DNA from: Butyrivibrio sp. LB2008
Lineage (GTDB): Bacteria > Bacillota > Clostridia > Lachnospirales > Lachnospiraceae
Assembly (NCBI RefSeq): GCF_000621565.1
Contig: NZ_JHXZ01000014.1
Location: forward strand, 124,001 to 188,000
Reading direction: 5' to 3'
DNA: 64,000 nucleotides
The notes below the pieces were generated by a model that saw only the letters and a list, made by a program, of their open reading frames with translations, did no database searches and was not told the origin of the DNA. The translations under genes were made by a program, and so were the position numbers. The first letter of the stretch is position 1, and the number at the start of each line of letters is the position of its first letter. Shown here in pieces: positions 14,852 to 23,493 of the stretch.

Positions 14852-15328
14852 ATCCGGAACAGGAATCGTTTCATCAAGTTCATGGAAAAATGTTCTTGTT
14901 TTTATTATTCCGCGAACTGCGTCATTATATTCATAAAGGAAATGTTCGTTGATATTTTCCTTTCCATACATCATTACACGGCCGGAATAAGCTTGAAGAA
15001 TCGAGATATACCGCTTATCCTGATCGAACATGTTCAGAATTTCATCTTTTCTGCGGCGGGGATGTTTTGCTGCAAATTTTCTGATATCTATCTGCAGATC
15101 AACAGGAAGATCTTTTTCATTTTCATGAACTGCGTGGAGAATCTGGTCGTACTTCTTTTCATCGATCTTTTCAAATCTGTCGACAAATTCCATACAACAA
15201 CCGTTGTCAGGTAAAAGTAGCCGTACTCTGTCATCTGCTATGACATCTTCTACGACTGCGACAACATTGGGAACAACGGGCTTTCCGCTGTAATCGAGAA
15301 TAATGACTTTATCACCCTTTTTATACAT
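14846..15328 (-). CDS. Unknown protein with N-terminal SH3-like segment
   Basis: 160 residues from the ATG at 15328 (GAGG lies five bases before; a GTG two codons earlier is the alternative). I do not recognise the family. The first 50 residues (KKGDKVIILDYSGKPVVPN, then DDRVRLLLPDNGCCMEF) look like a small beta-barrel. The rest is helical and charged, with AAKHPRRRKDEILNMFDQDK. It has its own leftward TATAAT box near 15377. It ends inside the last codons of the convergent membrane-protein gene (6-bp overlap). Confidence 0.6.
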   Translation of the reverse strand: MYKKGDKVIILDYSGKPVVPNVVAVVEDVIADDRVRLLLPDNGCCMEFVDRFEKIDEKKYDQILHAVHENEKDLPVDLQIDIRKFAAKHPRRRKDEILNMFDQDKRYISILQAYSGRVMMYGKENINEHFLYEYNDAVRGIIKTRTFFHELDETIPVPDL

Positions 15329-15373
15329 AGCCACCTCATTTTTTCTGTGAAAATTGACAGCCGATGTTACACC

Positions 15374-15385
15374 TCCATTATAACA
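15374..15385 (-). promoter_or_regulatory. Extended -10 promoter for the small unknown gene
   Basis: Read leftward, TGTTATAAT (TATAAT at 15382-15377) is a TGn-extended -10 box about 50 bp before the start at 15328. Confidence 0.5.
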
Positions 15386-15492
15386 TAATAATTAACATGA
15401 TTGCGAACTATTTTTGTCATTTTTAAGTTATTTTTAGGTTGAGCTAATAAAATTTTTAAGGAGGTGAAAAACTCAGTCGGAAAGGAGAAGGA

Positions 15493-16269
15493 ATGGCAGG
15501 GTTCAAAGATGTTTTTCAAAGAATTGAAGTTAAATATCTGCTTGATGATGAGCAATATACACAGCTCATGAAAAAGCTTGAAAATATGGCCAAAGTAGAC
15601 AGCTACGGAAAAACTTCCATCCAAAACATTTATTTTGATACACCTGACTTTAAACTGGTCGAAAGATCTCTGGAGAAACCCGTTTATAAGGAAAAGCTTC
15701 GACTAAGAAGTTATGGAACGGCAAAAGATGACACAACATCTTTTATTGAGATCAAGAAAAAGTTTGAGGGAGTCGTCTACAAAAGAAGAATTTCCATGCC
15801 ATATTCAGAAGCTGTTGACTACCTTATGAATCATAAGGAGCCAAAGGAAAAGTCGCAGATCTCAAATGAGATAGACTATTTCCTCAAGTATTACAAGGGG
15901 CTTGCCCCGGCAATGGTTATTTCGTATGACCGAATTGCAATGGTAGGAATAAACGATCCAGAACTTAGGATCACATTTGATACAAATATCAGATGGAGAA
16001 CAGATAAACTTAGTCTCAAGGAAGGAAATGCGGGAAAGGAAATTTTGCTTCCGGGACAACACCTCATGGAACTCAAGATCGCGGGCGCTATGTCTCCTGA
16101 ACTGGCGACCATCCTTGATGAATTGAATATCAGAAAGACATCTTTTTCCAAGTACGGAAGAGGATATCTTGAGTATATGTATGGCCAGACGCTTGAAATG
16201 GCGAATAAAGGTATCATACCTAAGAAAGAAGACAAATCTAAGATTGTTGCACTGCGTAGAGCGGTATGA
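15493..16269 (+). CDS. VTC-domain (polyphosphate polymerase-like) protein
   Basis: 258 residues forming a VTC/CYTH-type tunnel domain. Landmarks are FQRIEVKYLLDDEQY, the YFDTPDFKLVERSLEKPVYKEKLRLRSYG strand pair with its K/R residues, FIEIKKKFEGVVYKRRI and MELKIAGAMSP near the C-terminus. Eukaryotic VTC domains make polyphosphate from ATP; bacterial members are usually uncharacterised. It sits 38 bp upstream of a DUF4956 membrane protein, its constant partner in Firmicutes, so the two probably form a membrane complex. Two ribosome-site-like stretches precede the ATG: AAGGAGGTG at 15459 and GGAAAGGAG close to the start. Confidence 0.82.
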   Translation: MAGFKDVFQRIEVKYLLDDEQYTQLMKKLENMAKVDSYGKTSIQNIYFDTPDFKLVERSLEKPVYKEKLRLRSYGTAKDDTTSFIEIKKKFEGVVYKRRISMPYSEAVDYLMNHKEPKEKSQISNEIDYFLKYYKGLAPAMVISYDRIAMVGINDPELRITFDTNIRWRTDKLSLKEGNAGKEILLPGQHLMELKIAGAMSPELATILDELNIRKTSFSKYGRGYLEYMYGQTLEMANKGIIPKKEDKSKIVALRRAV

Positions 16270-16307
16270 CAAAGACATAATGACAAGTTGAAGGGAGTAT
16301 TGACAGC

Positions 16308-16997
16308 ATGACAACGACAGACATAGTTTTCGGCACAATAATGCCTAATGGCACGATTACAGGTTTGACATTCATTATCTCTATTCTTTGTTCTTTGGCA
16401 ATTGGCGTATATATAGCTTTTATGTACACCATAAAAAATGATTACACCGGTAGCTTTGTAATGGCACTTGCACTGATACCGGCAATCGTACAAGTCATCA
16501 TCATGTTGGTAAACGGAAACATCGGAGCCGGAGTCGCGGTGGCCGGAGCATTCTCATTGGTTCGATTCAGATCGGCACCGGGATCGGGAAAAGAGATAAC
16601 AAGTATATTCCTTTCAATGGCGGCAGGTTTGGCAACCGGAATGGGATACGTTGGTATAGCAGTTATCTTTGTAGTAGTTATTACACTCGCAAATCTGCTC
16701 TTATCGAACATTAGCATGTTTAGCGGTGCTAACGGAGAAAAATTTCTTAAGATCACAGTCCCTGAAGGACTTGATTTTGAAGGAATATTTGATGACATAT
16801 TTGAAAGATATACAACAAAGGCTGAGTTGATGGACGTAAGGACCACAGCAATGGGAAGCCTTTACAGATTGAATTATAAAGTTGTAATAAGATCCAAGGT
16901 TTCAACAAAGAGTATGCTCGACGAGATGCGAGAAAGAAACGGAAACCTTGAAATTATCTGCTCGAGATCTATATCTTCAAAGACTGAGGAATTGTAA
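16308..16997 (+). CDS. DUF4956 membrane protein, VTC partner
   Basis: A 229-residue protein with four membrane helices in the first 140 residues, the conserved NGNIGAGVAVAGAFSLVRFRSAPGS segment that defines DUF4956, and a cytosolic C-terminal domain of about 90 residues with an ACT-like alternation (YRLNYKVVIRSKVSTKSM). It lies 38 bp after the VTC gene and is probably co-transcribed. The function is unknown; a membrane anchor or channel for VTC-made polymer is inference. Its last 29 bp overlap the end of the convergent RluA gene. Confidence 0.8.
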   Translation: MTTTDIVFGTIMPNGTITGLTFIISILCSLAIGVYIAFMYTIKNDYTGSFVMALALIPAIVQVIIMLVNGNIGAGVAVAGAFSLVRFRSAPGSGKEITSIFLSMAAGLATGMGYVGIAVIFVVVITLANLLLSNISMFSGANGEKFLKITVPEGLDFEGIFDDIFERYTTKAELMDVRTTAMGSLYRLNYKVVIRSKVSTKSMLDEMRERNGNLEIICSRSISSKTEEL

Positions 16998-17727
16998 TCT
17001 CGAAAAACACTTTTTTCTTGCTCGACGGATGAACGAAACCGAAATGGTAGCAGGCAAGACATACATTGTTCTTGTGAGTCTTTTCGGAATATTCAAGAGA
17101 TTCTTTGGTTCCGTACTTACGGTCGCCGAGGATCGGATATCCCATGTGAGCAAGTTGCACCCTGATCTGGTGGAAACGCCCGGTCTGAAGCTTTATTTTC
17201 AAAAGCGATGAGTTTTCATCTCTTTGCATAACCTCATAGTCAAGGACAGCTTTCTTTATCTCTCCGGAAAAAATACGCTGTTCTTGGCCCTTACCCAGGA
17301 TGATGGTCTGGTTCTTTAGTGAGTTTGCCTCCTTTCTACTTACTACAAGCGCCAGGCCATCATTCTGTTTTCTTACAAGAAGATTTTCAAGATGTCCTGT
17401 GTCATCTGCTACATTTCCGTAGCAAAGTGCGTAGTAATACTTATCTGTGGTGTGCTCTTTTATCTGTTTTGCTATAAAGGAAGCTGCCGATTTATTTTTG
17501 GCGATGACAACAACACCCTCTACCGGCTGATCAAGTCTGTAGAGAGTTCCGACGTACGGCGGTTTGCCGGTTTTACCTTGTGCTCTGTTCTTGCGCGCAA
17601 GGTAATTTCTTACGTTGCTAACAAGGTCCATCTTTCCGACTGTTGCGCCTTCTGTCGCCATGCCGGTGGGCTTGTGGCAAACGATTATATCATCATCTTC
17701 ATATATTATCTTAAGTGTTGTATCCAT
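16969..17727 (-). CDS. RluA-family pseudouridine synthase
   Basis: A 252-residue enzyme that turns uridine into pseudouridine in rRNA or tRNA. The catalytic motif is LYRLDQPVEGVVVIAKN with Asp66, followed by YYALCYGNVADDTGHLENLL and the TGRFHQIRVQLAHMGYPILGDRKYG block typical of RluA. No S4 domain is present, so it belongs to the short RluA/YlyB-like group; the target site cannot be assigned. It starts five bases after the stop of the upstream kinase gene, so it may share its transcript. Confidence 0.92.
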   Translation of the reverse strand: MDTTLKIIYEDDDIIVCHKPTGMATEGATVGKMDLVSNVRNYLARKNRAQGKTGKPPYVGTLYRLDQPVEGVVVIAKNKSAASFIAKQIKEHTTDKYYYALCYGNVADDTGHLENLLVRKQNDGLALVVSRKEANSLKNQTIILGKGQEQRIFSGEIKKAVLDYEVMQRDENSSLLKIKLQTGRFHQIRVQLAHMGYPILGDRKYGTKESLEYSEKTHKNNVCLACYHFGFVHPSSKKKVFFEITIPQSLKI

Positions 17728-17732
17728 AGTAC

Positions 17733-19028
17733 CTACTTGTTTTTCTGATTATTTCTGGCCTGTTGTTTTGGAAGAGTAACGACAAATCTGATAATTTTGT
17801 CGCCGTCGCGAAGTGCTTCAATGGTTCCCCCGTGCGAAGTAACTATAGCTCTTGCCACGGAAAGACCAATCCCGTAGCCGCCTGTTTCTCTGCTTCGTGA
17901 GTAATCAGCTCTGTAAAACCTGTCAAAAAGCCTGTCCAGATTACCGTAAGGAATTGTATCACAGGTGTTTGAAACTTCAAATACAATATGCTTGTCTACA
18001 GATAAAAGAACGTGGATACTTCCGTTTTTGGAAGAATACTTGAATGCGTTGTCCAGCAGAAGGCAGGCAAGTTGATTGATGGAAGTTTTATTGCCTAAGA
18101 TACGAATTCCGTCGGGAATATCAATTTTGTACAGTTTATCTTGTGATTCTGCGATGGGTTCAAAAGAAATTGCAGCATCTTTGAGTGTTTCGCTAAGATC
18201 AAACTCTGTGAAGACAACATGCATGCGCTCTTCATCCATTCTCGAAAGAGTCAGCATATTTTTTACCAGGCTGTTCATTCTTTTGAGCTGATTCCTTATA
18301 CTTGCAGTCCATTCGTTCTTTCCCTGTTCAAGTTCCAAAACATCGATATCTGCTGAAATCACGGCAAGAGGAGTTTTTAGTTCGTGACCTGCATCGGTGA
18401 TAAATCTTTTTTGCTTCTCCAGGGATTCAACAGCGGGAGCAACAGCTTGTCCTGAAAAAAGAAATACAAGGATGAACATTGCAATAAGAGCAAGCAGGCC
18501 GATTGCAACAGATTGTATCAGGAGCTGTTTGGAATTTATGATCGCAGTGCTGAGATCCAGAAATATTATCAGCTTGGAGCCTTCCGGTTCGTCTGCTATC
18601 AGATATCTGTAGGAATGATAAAAACCCATTTTTTTGGAAGCTTTGGAATACAGATCTTTAGCATATTCCTCGGCAGTTGTATATGAAACGGAAGCGATGT
18701 GAATAGTATTTATCTTGATTATATTTGCGGAAGAATCCATCCTTACCCAGAAATATCGCGATTGAAAAGGAGTCTCCGTTGAATGATTAAAATTTATATC
18801 ATCCCAGTCAAATGCATTGGAATTATTTAAAGAAGGTCTTTTCTTAGGGGCAGCACTCTTTGTCGGAAAATATCCGTCGTTTGATGCAAGAGTTTCGAGA
18901 AGCGTATCTGCATCAGAAACAACCTGATGCATGTTAATGGCATTTATGATGCCTATCATCGTAACAAGAATCAGGAGCAGCGATAAAATTGCGGTTATAA
19001 CAAATTTTTTTCTTAGTTTATCTACCAT
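17733..19028 (-). CDS. Membrane sensor histidine kinase
   Basis: A 431-residue sensor with a first membrane helix (about 9-30), an external domain of about 130 residues, a second helix (about 172-195), HisKA with H215 in DAGHELKTPLAVISADID, and HATPase_c with N box (LLDNAFKYSS), RLFDRFYRADYSRS and GGYGIGLSVARAIVTSHGG. A separate HAMP domain is not evident. It is encoded four bases after its response regulator. The VISADIDVLELEQG variant is common in Lachnospiraceae kinases of unknown stimulus. Confidence 0.95.
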   Translation of the reverse strand: MVDKLRKKFVITAILSLLLILVTMIGIINAINMHQVVSDADTLLETLASNDGYFPTKSAAPKKRPSLNNSNAFDWDDINFNHSTETPFQSRYFWVRMDSSANIIKINTIHIASVSYTTAEEYAKDLYSKASKKMGFYHSYRYLIADEPEGSKLIIFLDLSTAIINSKQLLIQSVAIGLLALIAMFILVFLFSGQAVAPAVESLEKQKRFITDAGHELKTPLAVISADIDVLELEQGKNEWTASIRNQLKRMNSLVKNMLTLSRMDEERMHVVFTEFDLSETLKDAAISFEPIAESQDKLYKIDIPDGIRILGNKTSINQLACLLLDNAFKYSSKNGSIHVLLSVDKHIVFEVSNTCDTIPYGNLDRLFDRFYRADYSRSRETGGYGIGLSVARAIVTSHGGTIEALRDGDKIIRFVVTLPKQQARNNQKNK

Positions 19029-19032
19029 CTTA

Positions 19033-19719
19033 TTACAGCTCCGGTTTATCCAGTTCGTTTATAGAATATCCGACTCCTCTGGAAGCCTTGATCTCACAGG
19101 TTGCGCCAAGTGACAGAATCTTTTTGCGCAGATTCGAGATATATACCCATACTACGTTTACGTCAGCCTCGCCGTCTGCCCATATATGTGACATAAAAGT
19201 GTCAACAGATATAATCCTTCCCGGAGAATCCATGAGCATTTCCATCATCTGGAATTCACGTCCGGCAAGGCGGATCTTATCGTGGTTTGGGGTAAAAAGT
19301 TCATATACATTTCTGTCTAAAGTCAGATTTCCGCAAGTGAGATTAACAGGCGAAAAATCTGATTTTCTGCGCAACATTGCACGAACTCTGGCAAGAAGTT
19401 CTCCCATGTCAAAGGGCTTGGTGAGATAGTCGTCTGCTCCAAGATCGAGTCCTTTGATACGATCGTCAATTTCAGATTTTGCGGTCAAAAAAAGAACGGG
19501 AGTTGATATTCCTTTGCTTCGCAGCCGTTTAAGGACTTCCGTTCCGTTAAGTCCGGGCATCATTATGTCTAAAATTATACCGTCGTAATTTCCCGTTATT
19601 GCATAGTCTAAAGCATCCGTCCCGTTGTATACGGCATCTACGGTGTAGCTGCTGTGTTTCAATATAGCTACGAGAGCGTTGGATAATTCTTTTTCGTCAT
19701 CAGCAAGAAGCAGTCGCAT
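19033..19719 (-). CDS. OmpR-family response regulator
   Basis: 228 residues: receiver with D51 (GIILDIMMPGLNG) and the acidic pair D7-D8, then a winged-helix output domain (about 125-226; REFQMMEMLMDSPGRIISVD and VWVYISNLRKKI). It is the first gene of a leftward kinase/regulator operon with a CGGAGG site before the ATG. The promoter lies in the AT-rich gap toward the divergent metalloprotease gene, where no clear operator could be singled out. Confidence 0.95.
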   Translation of the reverse strand: MRLLLADDEKELSNALVAILKHSSYTVDAVYNGTDALDYAITGNYDGIILDIMMPGLNGTEVLKRLRSKGISTPVLFLTAKSEIDDRIKGLDLGADDYLTKPFDMGELLARVRAMLRRKSDFSPVNLTCGNLTLDRNVYELFTPNHDKIRLAGREFQMMEMLMDSPGRIISVDTFMSHIWADGEADVNVVWVYISNLRKKILSLGATCEIKASRGVGYSINELDKPEL

Positions 19720-19897
19720 GTTTGAACCTCCGCAAAAGAGCTTTCCTATTTAAGATAATTTTACCATAATGAGGCTATGTTTAAATACAAATATATGTAT
19801 AAAATATGAACGATTTATCAATAGTTTAGTCATTTTCAGTCCATATTTTTAATGTAGAATATTTTTAAATGATTTTATGGGAACAGGGAGTCAGAAA

Positions 19898-21085
19898 ATG
19901 CATAGAAAAAGAATATTCTCCTTAACAATAATCTTAATAATGGCATTTTGTATTATCTTTAATATGGCCGCATGGAAAAGTGCGGCCTTTTCTGACTTCT
20001 ACGTCGCGAATATATATCCTAAGCTGACATCGGCATACGGATCGCTCACAAGTCGCGTAGGTTTTTCCGTTGGAGAATGCATGCTGGTGTTTCTGGTTAT
20101 ATTTATTGTTTTTGCGCTGGCATTTTTGATCGTACACACGGTCTTTTTGATATATTCAAAGAAGGTTACGGAGAAAGGGAAGGGCTTTCTTTCTGCAGAA
20201 AAAGTTTTCAGGAAGATCTCGGGAATTCTCTATAGAGTATCACCGGTACTTATGGCTGTTGTATGTACAATAATGTCGCTTAACTGCTTTATTCTGTATC
20301 ATACATCAAAGCTTCAAGTGTCAGATGTGGGATTTACCAAGGAATATGATCTTGCGCAGCTTGCGGAGCTTAGAGATTCTGTGGTAAAAAAATGCAACGA
20401 ATTGGCCAAAAAGGTTCCGCATGACGAATACGGAAATGTTATTTATGAAGGAAACATGCAGGAGACAGCTATTTTGGCAATGAAGAATCTGGAGGGTGAG
20501 TTTCCGAGACTTGGTGGATATTATGTAACACCCAAGCCGCTTCATTTCTCAGGATTTATGAGCCAGCAGTATATGCAGGGATACTATTTTCCGTTTTCAA
20601 TGGAAGCAAACTATAATGATGCGATGTCTATAATGAATAAGCCTTTTACAATGTGCCATGAGCTTGCTCATACTCACGGATACATATATGAAGATGAGGC
20701 GAATTTCCTTGGATTCCTGGCTTGCATAAGATCCGATGATATTGTCTTTGAGTACAGCGGATATCTGGGAGTTCTTAATTATATAAACAACGATTTTTAC
20801 AAAGCCGTGAGCAAGGAAGAATACAATAAACATGTGAAGATCTCTGACAGAGTAAAGTACGACAATCAGTTTTTGACAAAAGAGGCGTGGGTAAAAGTTG
20901 AGAAAAAAGCTGTAGTAAAGACGGAGACAGTAAAAAAGGCAGCGGAGAAATTTATAGATACAAATCTTAAGGTGAACGGAGTACTTTCAGGAAAGGTAAG
21001 TTATTGTCATGTGGTTGCACTAATCATGGATTACTATTACAATGAGCCCGAGTATGCAGAAAACGAATCGGGGGACAAGGTATGA
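19898..21085 (+). CDS. DUF3810 membrane zinc metalloprotease-like protein
   Basis: 395 residues from the ATG at 19898, preferred because GGGAG lies seven bases before it (an in-frame ATG at 19877 lacks one). Three membrane helices come first (about 5-25, 60-85 and 110-130). A zinc site then follows: H254-E-L-A-H258 in MCHELAHTHGYIYEDEANFLG, with the EDEANFL glutamates as the third ligand, as in DUF3810. The active site would face outside the cell. The stop overlaps the start of the next lipoprotein gene (ATGA), so the two are coupled. The substrate is unknown. Confidence 0.8.
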   Translation: MHRKRIFSLTIILIMAFCIIFNMAAWKSAAFSDFYVANIYPKLTSAYGSLTSRVGFSVGECMLVFLVIFIVFALAFLIVHTVFLIYSKKVTEKGKGFLSAEKVFRKISGILYRVSPVLMAVVCTIMSLNCFILYHTSKLQVSDVGFTKEYDLAQLAELRDSVVKKCNELAKKVPHDEYGNVIYEGNMQETAILAMKNLEGEFPRLGGYYVTPKPLHFSGFMSQQYMQGYYFPFSMEANYNDAMSIMNKPFTMCHELAHTHGYIYEDEANFLGFLACIRSDDIVFEYSGYLGVLNYINNDFYKAVSKEEYNKHVKISDRVKYDNQFLTKEAWVKVEKKAVVKTETVKKAAEKFIDTNLKVNGVLSGKVSYCHVVALIMDYYYNEPEYAENESGDKV

Positions 21086-21771
21086 AAAATAGTAAGATAT
21101 TTTTTATGGCAGGAACGCTGATGACGGCGCTCCTGCTTGTTGCGTGTAAGCCTTCTGAGGAAAAGCTTAATGAGGCAGAAGCGACCAGGGGAGCATTAAT
21201 AGAAGCCAAAAATAATGCCGAAAATACATATCTGGATATAACGGATTCGAGTCTTAGAGGATTGCTTGATCAGCTTGCCGAGAAGGAAGCTGATATTGAG
21301 AAGGCGAATTTCAATAAGATGAGTGACAGTATGATAGACATCTATCTTTTGAAAGTAAATGAACTTTCGGAAGAGTATGCTACCGTGCAGCAAGCTCTTG
21401 ACGCCATACTCAGTGAAGAAAATGCCAAGAGAGAAGAAATGGCAAAGAATGCAATGATAAGTGCCTATATCTTAAATGATACAGAATATAATCTTACGGA
21501 GGTAGTACTTCACGATATTACAAGTGATGTATGTTCTGCAAATCTACTTGGAGAGGGAGTTGCGCTTAATTCCGGATATTCGCTCATGGGTGTCGACTTA
21601 GAGATAAACAATGAAAGTACAGAATGGGAAATGCTTCTAAAAGATGAGGATGGAAATACCTATGCGATTCCTTGCGGTGATTTTAAGCAAGTTTCACCGG
21701 AAGGTATTTGCATTACTTTAAAATATGATTCGGGAGCCGGAACCGGCTCTGCTGACCTCGAAAATTACTAG
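21082..21771 (+). CDS. Unknown lipoprotein
   Basis: 229 residues with a lipoprotein signal ending LLLVAC (Cys22). A long helical, probably coiled-coil part follows (about 25-130, rich in E, A, K), then a beta-rich C-terminal domain of about 90 residues (YNLTEVVLHDITSDVCS, then GYSLMGVDLEINNESTEWEM) that resembles small immunoglobulin-like or DUF-type external domains. Coupled to the metalloprotease gene by a 4-bp overlap, it may be its partner or substrate at the membrane; this is inference. No family name could be given. Confidence 0.7.
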   Translation: MKNSKIFFMAGTLMTALLLVACKPSEEKLNEAEATRGALIEAKNNAENTYLDITDSSLRGLLDQLAEKEADIEKANFNKMSDSMIDIYLLKVNELSEEYATVQQALDAILSEENAKREEMAKNAMISAYILNDTEYNLTEVVLHDITSDVCSANLLGEGVALNSGYSLMGVDLEINNESTEWEMLLKDEDGNTYAIPCGDFKQVSPEGICITLKYDSGAGTGSADLENY

Positions 21772-21795
21772 AATTTGTAAGAATTGCACAAAATA

Positions 21796-21811
21796 TTAAG
21801 GAAATCTTAAG
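21796..21811. promoter_or_regulatory. TTAAG-N6-TTAAG element, OmpR-type site
   Basis: Direct repeat with an 11-bp period lying 21 bp upstream of the -35 box of the promoter at 21833. The same 17 bases (TTAAGGAAATCTTAAGA) occur at 51038-51054. Spacing and position suit activation by an OmpR-family regulator. Confidence 0.55.
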
Positions 21812-21832
21812 ATATTATGCAACGTTTTGTCG

Positions 21833-21861
21833 GTGACATTCTTCTATTCACAATATATAAT
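21833..21861 (+). promoter_or_regulatory. Promoter of the small acidic lipoprotein gene
   Basis: GTGACA (21833-21838), a 17-bp spacer, TATAAT (21856-21861). It leaves a leader of about 65 nt. Confidence 0.6.
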
Positions 21862-21934
21862 CTATAACTGTACTGAAGCAATTGTTTGCAATAATTCGTA
21901 ATTGCAAAGTATGCAGAAAAGAGGAGAATATATT

Positions 21935-22210
21935 ATGAAGAAGAATATCGTTACATTACTTTCAGTTTTAACACTTTCAGCAGCAGTTCTTGCTGGTTGC
22001 GGTGAGGCAGCTGACGCAGCTACAGAGGAGACATCAGTAGAGGCATCAGTAGAAGCTTTCTCAGTTGAAGAGGCAGCTACAGAAGAGACAACAGAAGAAG
22101 CTACAGACGCATCTTCAGACGCTTCATCAGACGCTTCATCTGAGGCATCTTCAGACGCTTCATCAGAGGCATCTTCAGACGCAGCAGCAGACGCTTCATC
22201 AGCAAAATAA
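21935..22210 (+). CDS. Small Ser/Asp/Glu/Ala-rich lipoprotein
   Basis: 91 residues from the ATG at 21935 (GAGGAG eight bases before). The signal peptide has lipobox VLAGC (Cys22). The mature part is entirely low complexity: first TEET/SVEA units, then repeats of DASSDASSEASS. It has no predicted fold, is strongly acidic and has no aromatic residue except two Phe/Ser clusters near AFSVEE. It could be a surface spacer or an ion-binding lipoprotein. The DNA repeat (tca-gac-gct-tca type units, 22110-22200) may vary in copy number. It is transcribed alone, between its own promoter and a terminator. Confidence 0.7.
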   Translation: MKKNIVTLLSVLTLSAAVLAGCGEAADAATEETSVEASVEAFSVEEAATEETTEEATDASSDASSDASSEASSDASSEASSDAAADASSAK

Positions 22211-22280
22211 TAACTAATTCAATTAGATTTTTTAAACAACAGGTAACACTAGTTTAATCAATTGCTTTAGTCAGTACATA

Positions 22281-22317
22281 AAAAAGCCCCGGTGCAAATG
22301 CATCGGGGTATTTTTTA
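22281..22317 (+). terminator. Terminator of the small lipoprotein gene
   Basis: GCCCC-G-GTGC pairs with GCAT-CGGGGT around a 4-nt loop, with A-run before and TATTTTTT after. Confidence 0.85.
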
Positions 22318-22324
22318 TTGAATA

Positions 22325-22362
22325 AAGCAACTCTTTGTTCTATCATAGGAAGTTGCTTTTTT
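22325..22362. terminator. Second hairpin next to the ArsP_2 stop codon
   Basis: AAGCAACT (22325-22332) pairs with AGTTGCTT (22351-22358) followed by TTTT. It may back up the preceding terminator. Its loop carries TATCATAGGAAGTTGCTTT, almost the same as a segment at 36171-36189. Confidence 0.6.
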
Positions 22363-23257
22363 AATAAGAAATGCCTATGGCGTCTATAAGGGCACCGATA
22401 ACAGTTCCTATAAGAAATAGAAGAATAGCAATTCTTATATTTTCTTTTTTATTGTCATTAACTCTGAACAGTATCAAAAGTCCGATTCCGGCTCCAACCA
22501 AAAGACCGGACATCATGGTTCCCAATGTGATCATCTTATCAAGATACAAAGTTGTGATGATAACAGATGCTGCACAGTTGGGGATAAGTCCTATAAGACC
22601 TGCAAGAATGTGGCTGATCACAGGACTTGTCTTAAGAAGTGCTGATAATTTGTCTTCACCTATAAGCTCAATCGCAAATCCCAATATCAAAGTAAGAACA
22701 AGAACAAAAGCAAAAATGTGGAACGTATGAACAAATGCAGATTTCACAATCCCGATAAAACCGCTGTGATCATCTTCCTCGCAGTGACAATGCTCTTTTT
22801 CGCACAGGGCATTTATCTGGACGGGATCGTCAAGCCTCTTATTATGAGTGAGATGATGCCAGTGAACAACGGCATCTATAACAAATCCGGCAATGATTCC
22901 GATGACTGCCTTGATTATCAGTATCTTTATCATAATTCCTACAGGAATCTGTTCAGATATGAAAAGCGGTATCATTTCGTCCGAAGTCGAAAGATAGATA
23001 GCGATAAGTGTTCCTAGCGTTATTACTCTGCCCGCATACAGGTTGGATGCCGCGGCAGAAAATCCGCACTGCGGAAATACACCGATAAGTCCGCCCCATA
23101 AAGGTCCGAAGTATTCTGTTTTTTGGACAATCGCAGACGTATATTCCTGAGTCTTGTGCTCCAGATATTCCATTAAAAGGTAAGTTATAAAAAGAAAGGG
23201 GAGTATCTTAAGAGAATCGATAAGCGCGTCCATGACAACATCAATGACAAGTTCCAT
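22361..23257 (-). CDS. ArsP_2-type ten-helix metal exporter (putative Mn transporter)
   Basis: A 298-residue polytopic protein with two homologous halves, each starting with a glycine-rich GxxPxCGxxAA-like element: GLIGVFPQCGFSAAASNLYAG and GLIGLIPNCAASVIITTLYL. Between them is a cytosolic or external loop rich in His, Cys and acid (HWHHLTH, then CEKEHCHCEEDDH), a likely metal-binding segment. This is the pattern of PF11449 (ArsP_2), often annotated as a manganese or arsenic efflux protein. No yybP-ykoY riboswitch is seen in the 50 bp before the start, which abuts a tRNA gene. An AAGGAG site precedes the ATG. Confidence 0.82.
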   Translation of the reverse strand: MELVIDVVMDALIDSLKILPFLFITYLLMEYLEHKTQEYTSAIVQKTEYFGPLWGGLIGVFPQCGFSAAASNLYAGRVITLGTLIAIYLSTSDEMIPLFISEQIPVGIMIKILIIKAVIGIIAGFVIDAVVHWHHLTHNKRLDDPVQINALCEKEHCHCEEDDHSGFIGIVKSAFVHTFHIFAFVLVLTLILGFAIELIGEDKLSALLKTSPVISHILAGLIGLIPNCAASVIITTLYLDKMITLGTMMSGLLVGAGIGLLILFRVNDNKKENIRIAILLFLIGTVIGALIDAIGISY

Positions 23258-23309
23258 GAATTAACTCCTTGCTGTTAAGAAAGAAAAAAGGGTAAAAAAA
23301 AATCAGTAA

Positions 23310-23380
23310 AGCGGGTGATGGGAATCGAACCCACGTATCTAGCTTGGAAGGCTAGTGTTCTACCATTGAACTACACCCGC
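23310..23380 (-). tRNA. tRNA-Gly (TCC anticodon)
   Basis: A complete cloverleaf: acceptor GCGGGTG/CACCCGC, anticodon stem CTAGC/GCTAG with loop CTTCCAA (anticodon TCC), T arm GTGGG-TTCGATT-CCCAT, discriminator T as in bacterial tRNA-Gly. CCA is not encoded. Confidence 0.97.
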
Positions 23381-23463
23381 ACGGTACTGACAAGATTGTA
23401 TTTTAATTACTTTTAAGTGGTATGTCAAGGGGTTTTATGATAAACTTTACATTGTTTTTAAAA

Positions 23464-23492
23464 TTGACAATATAAATTTGCGGTGTTATCAT
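23464..23492 (+). promoter_or_regulatory. Promoter of the suf operon
   Basis: TTGACA (23464-23469), a 17-bp spacer, TATCAT (23487-23492). The predicted start of transcription falls inside the palindrome at 23494-23516. Confidence 0.65.
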
Positions 23493-23493
23493 A

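Noticed and set aside
22718..23017. Rightward reading frame opposite the metal exporter gene
   Set aside because: It is the complement of a clear polytopic transporter, has no ribosome site and no recognisable domain.
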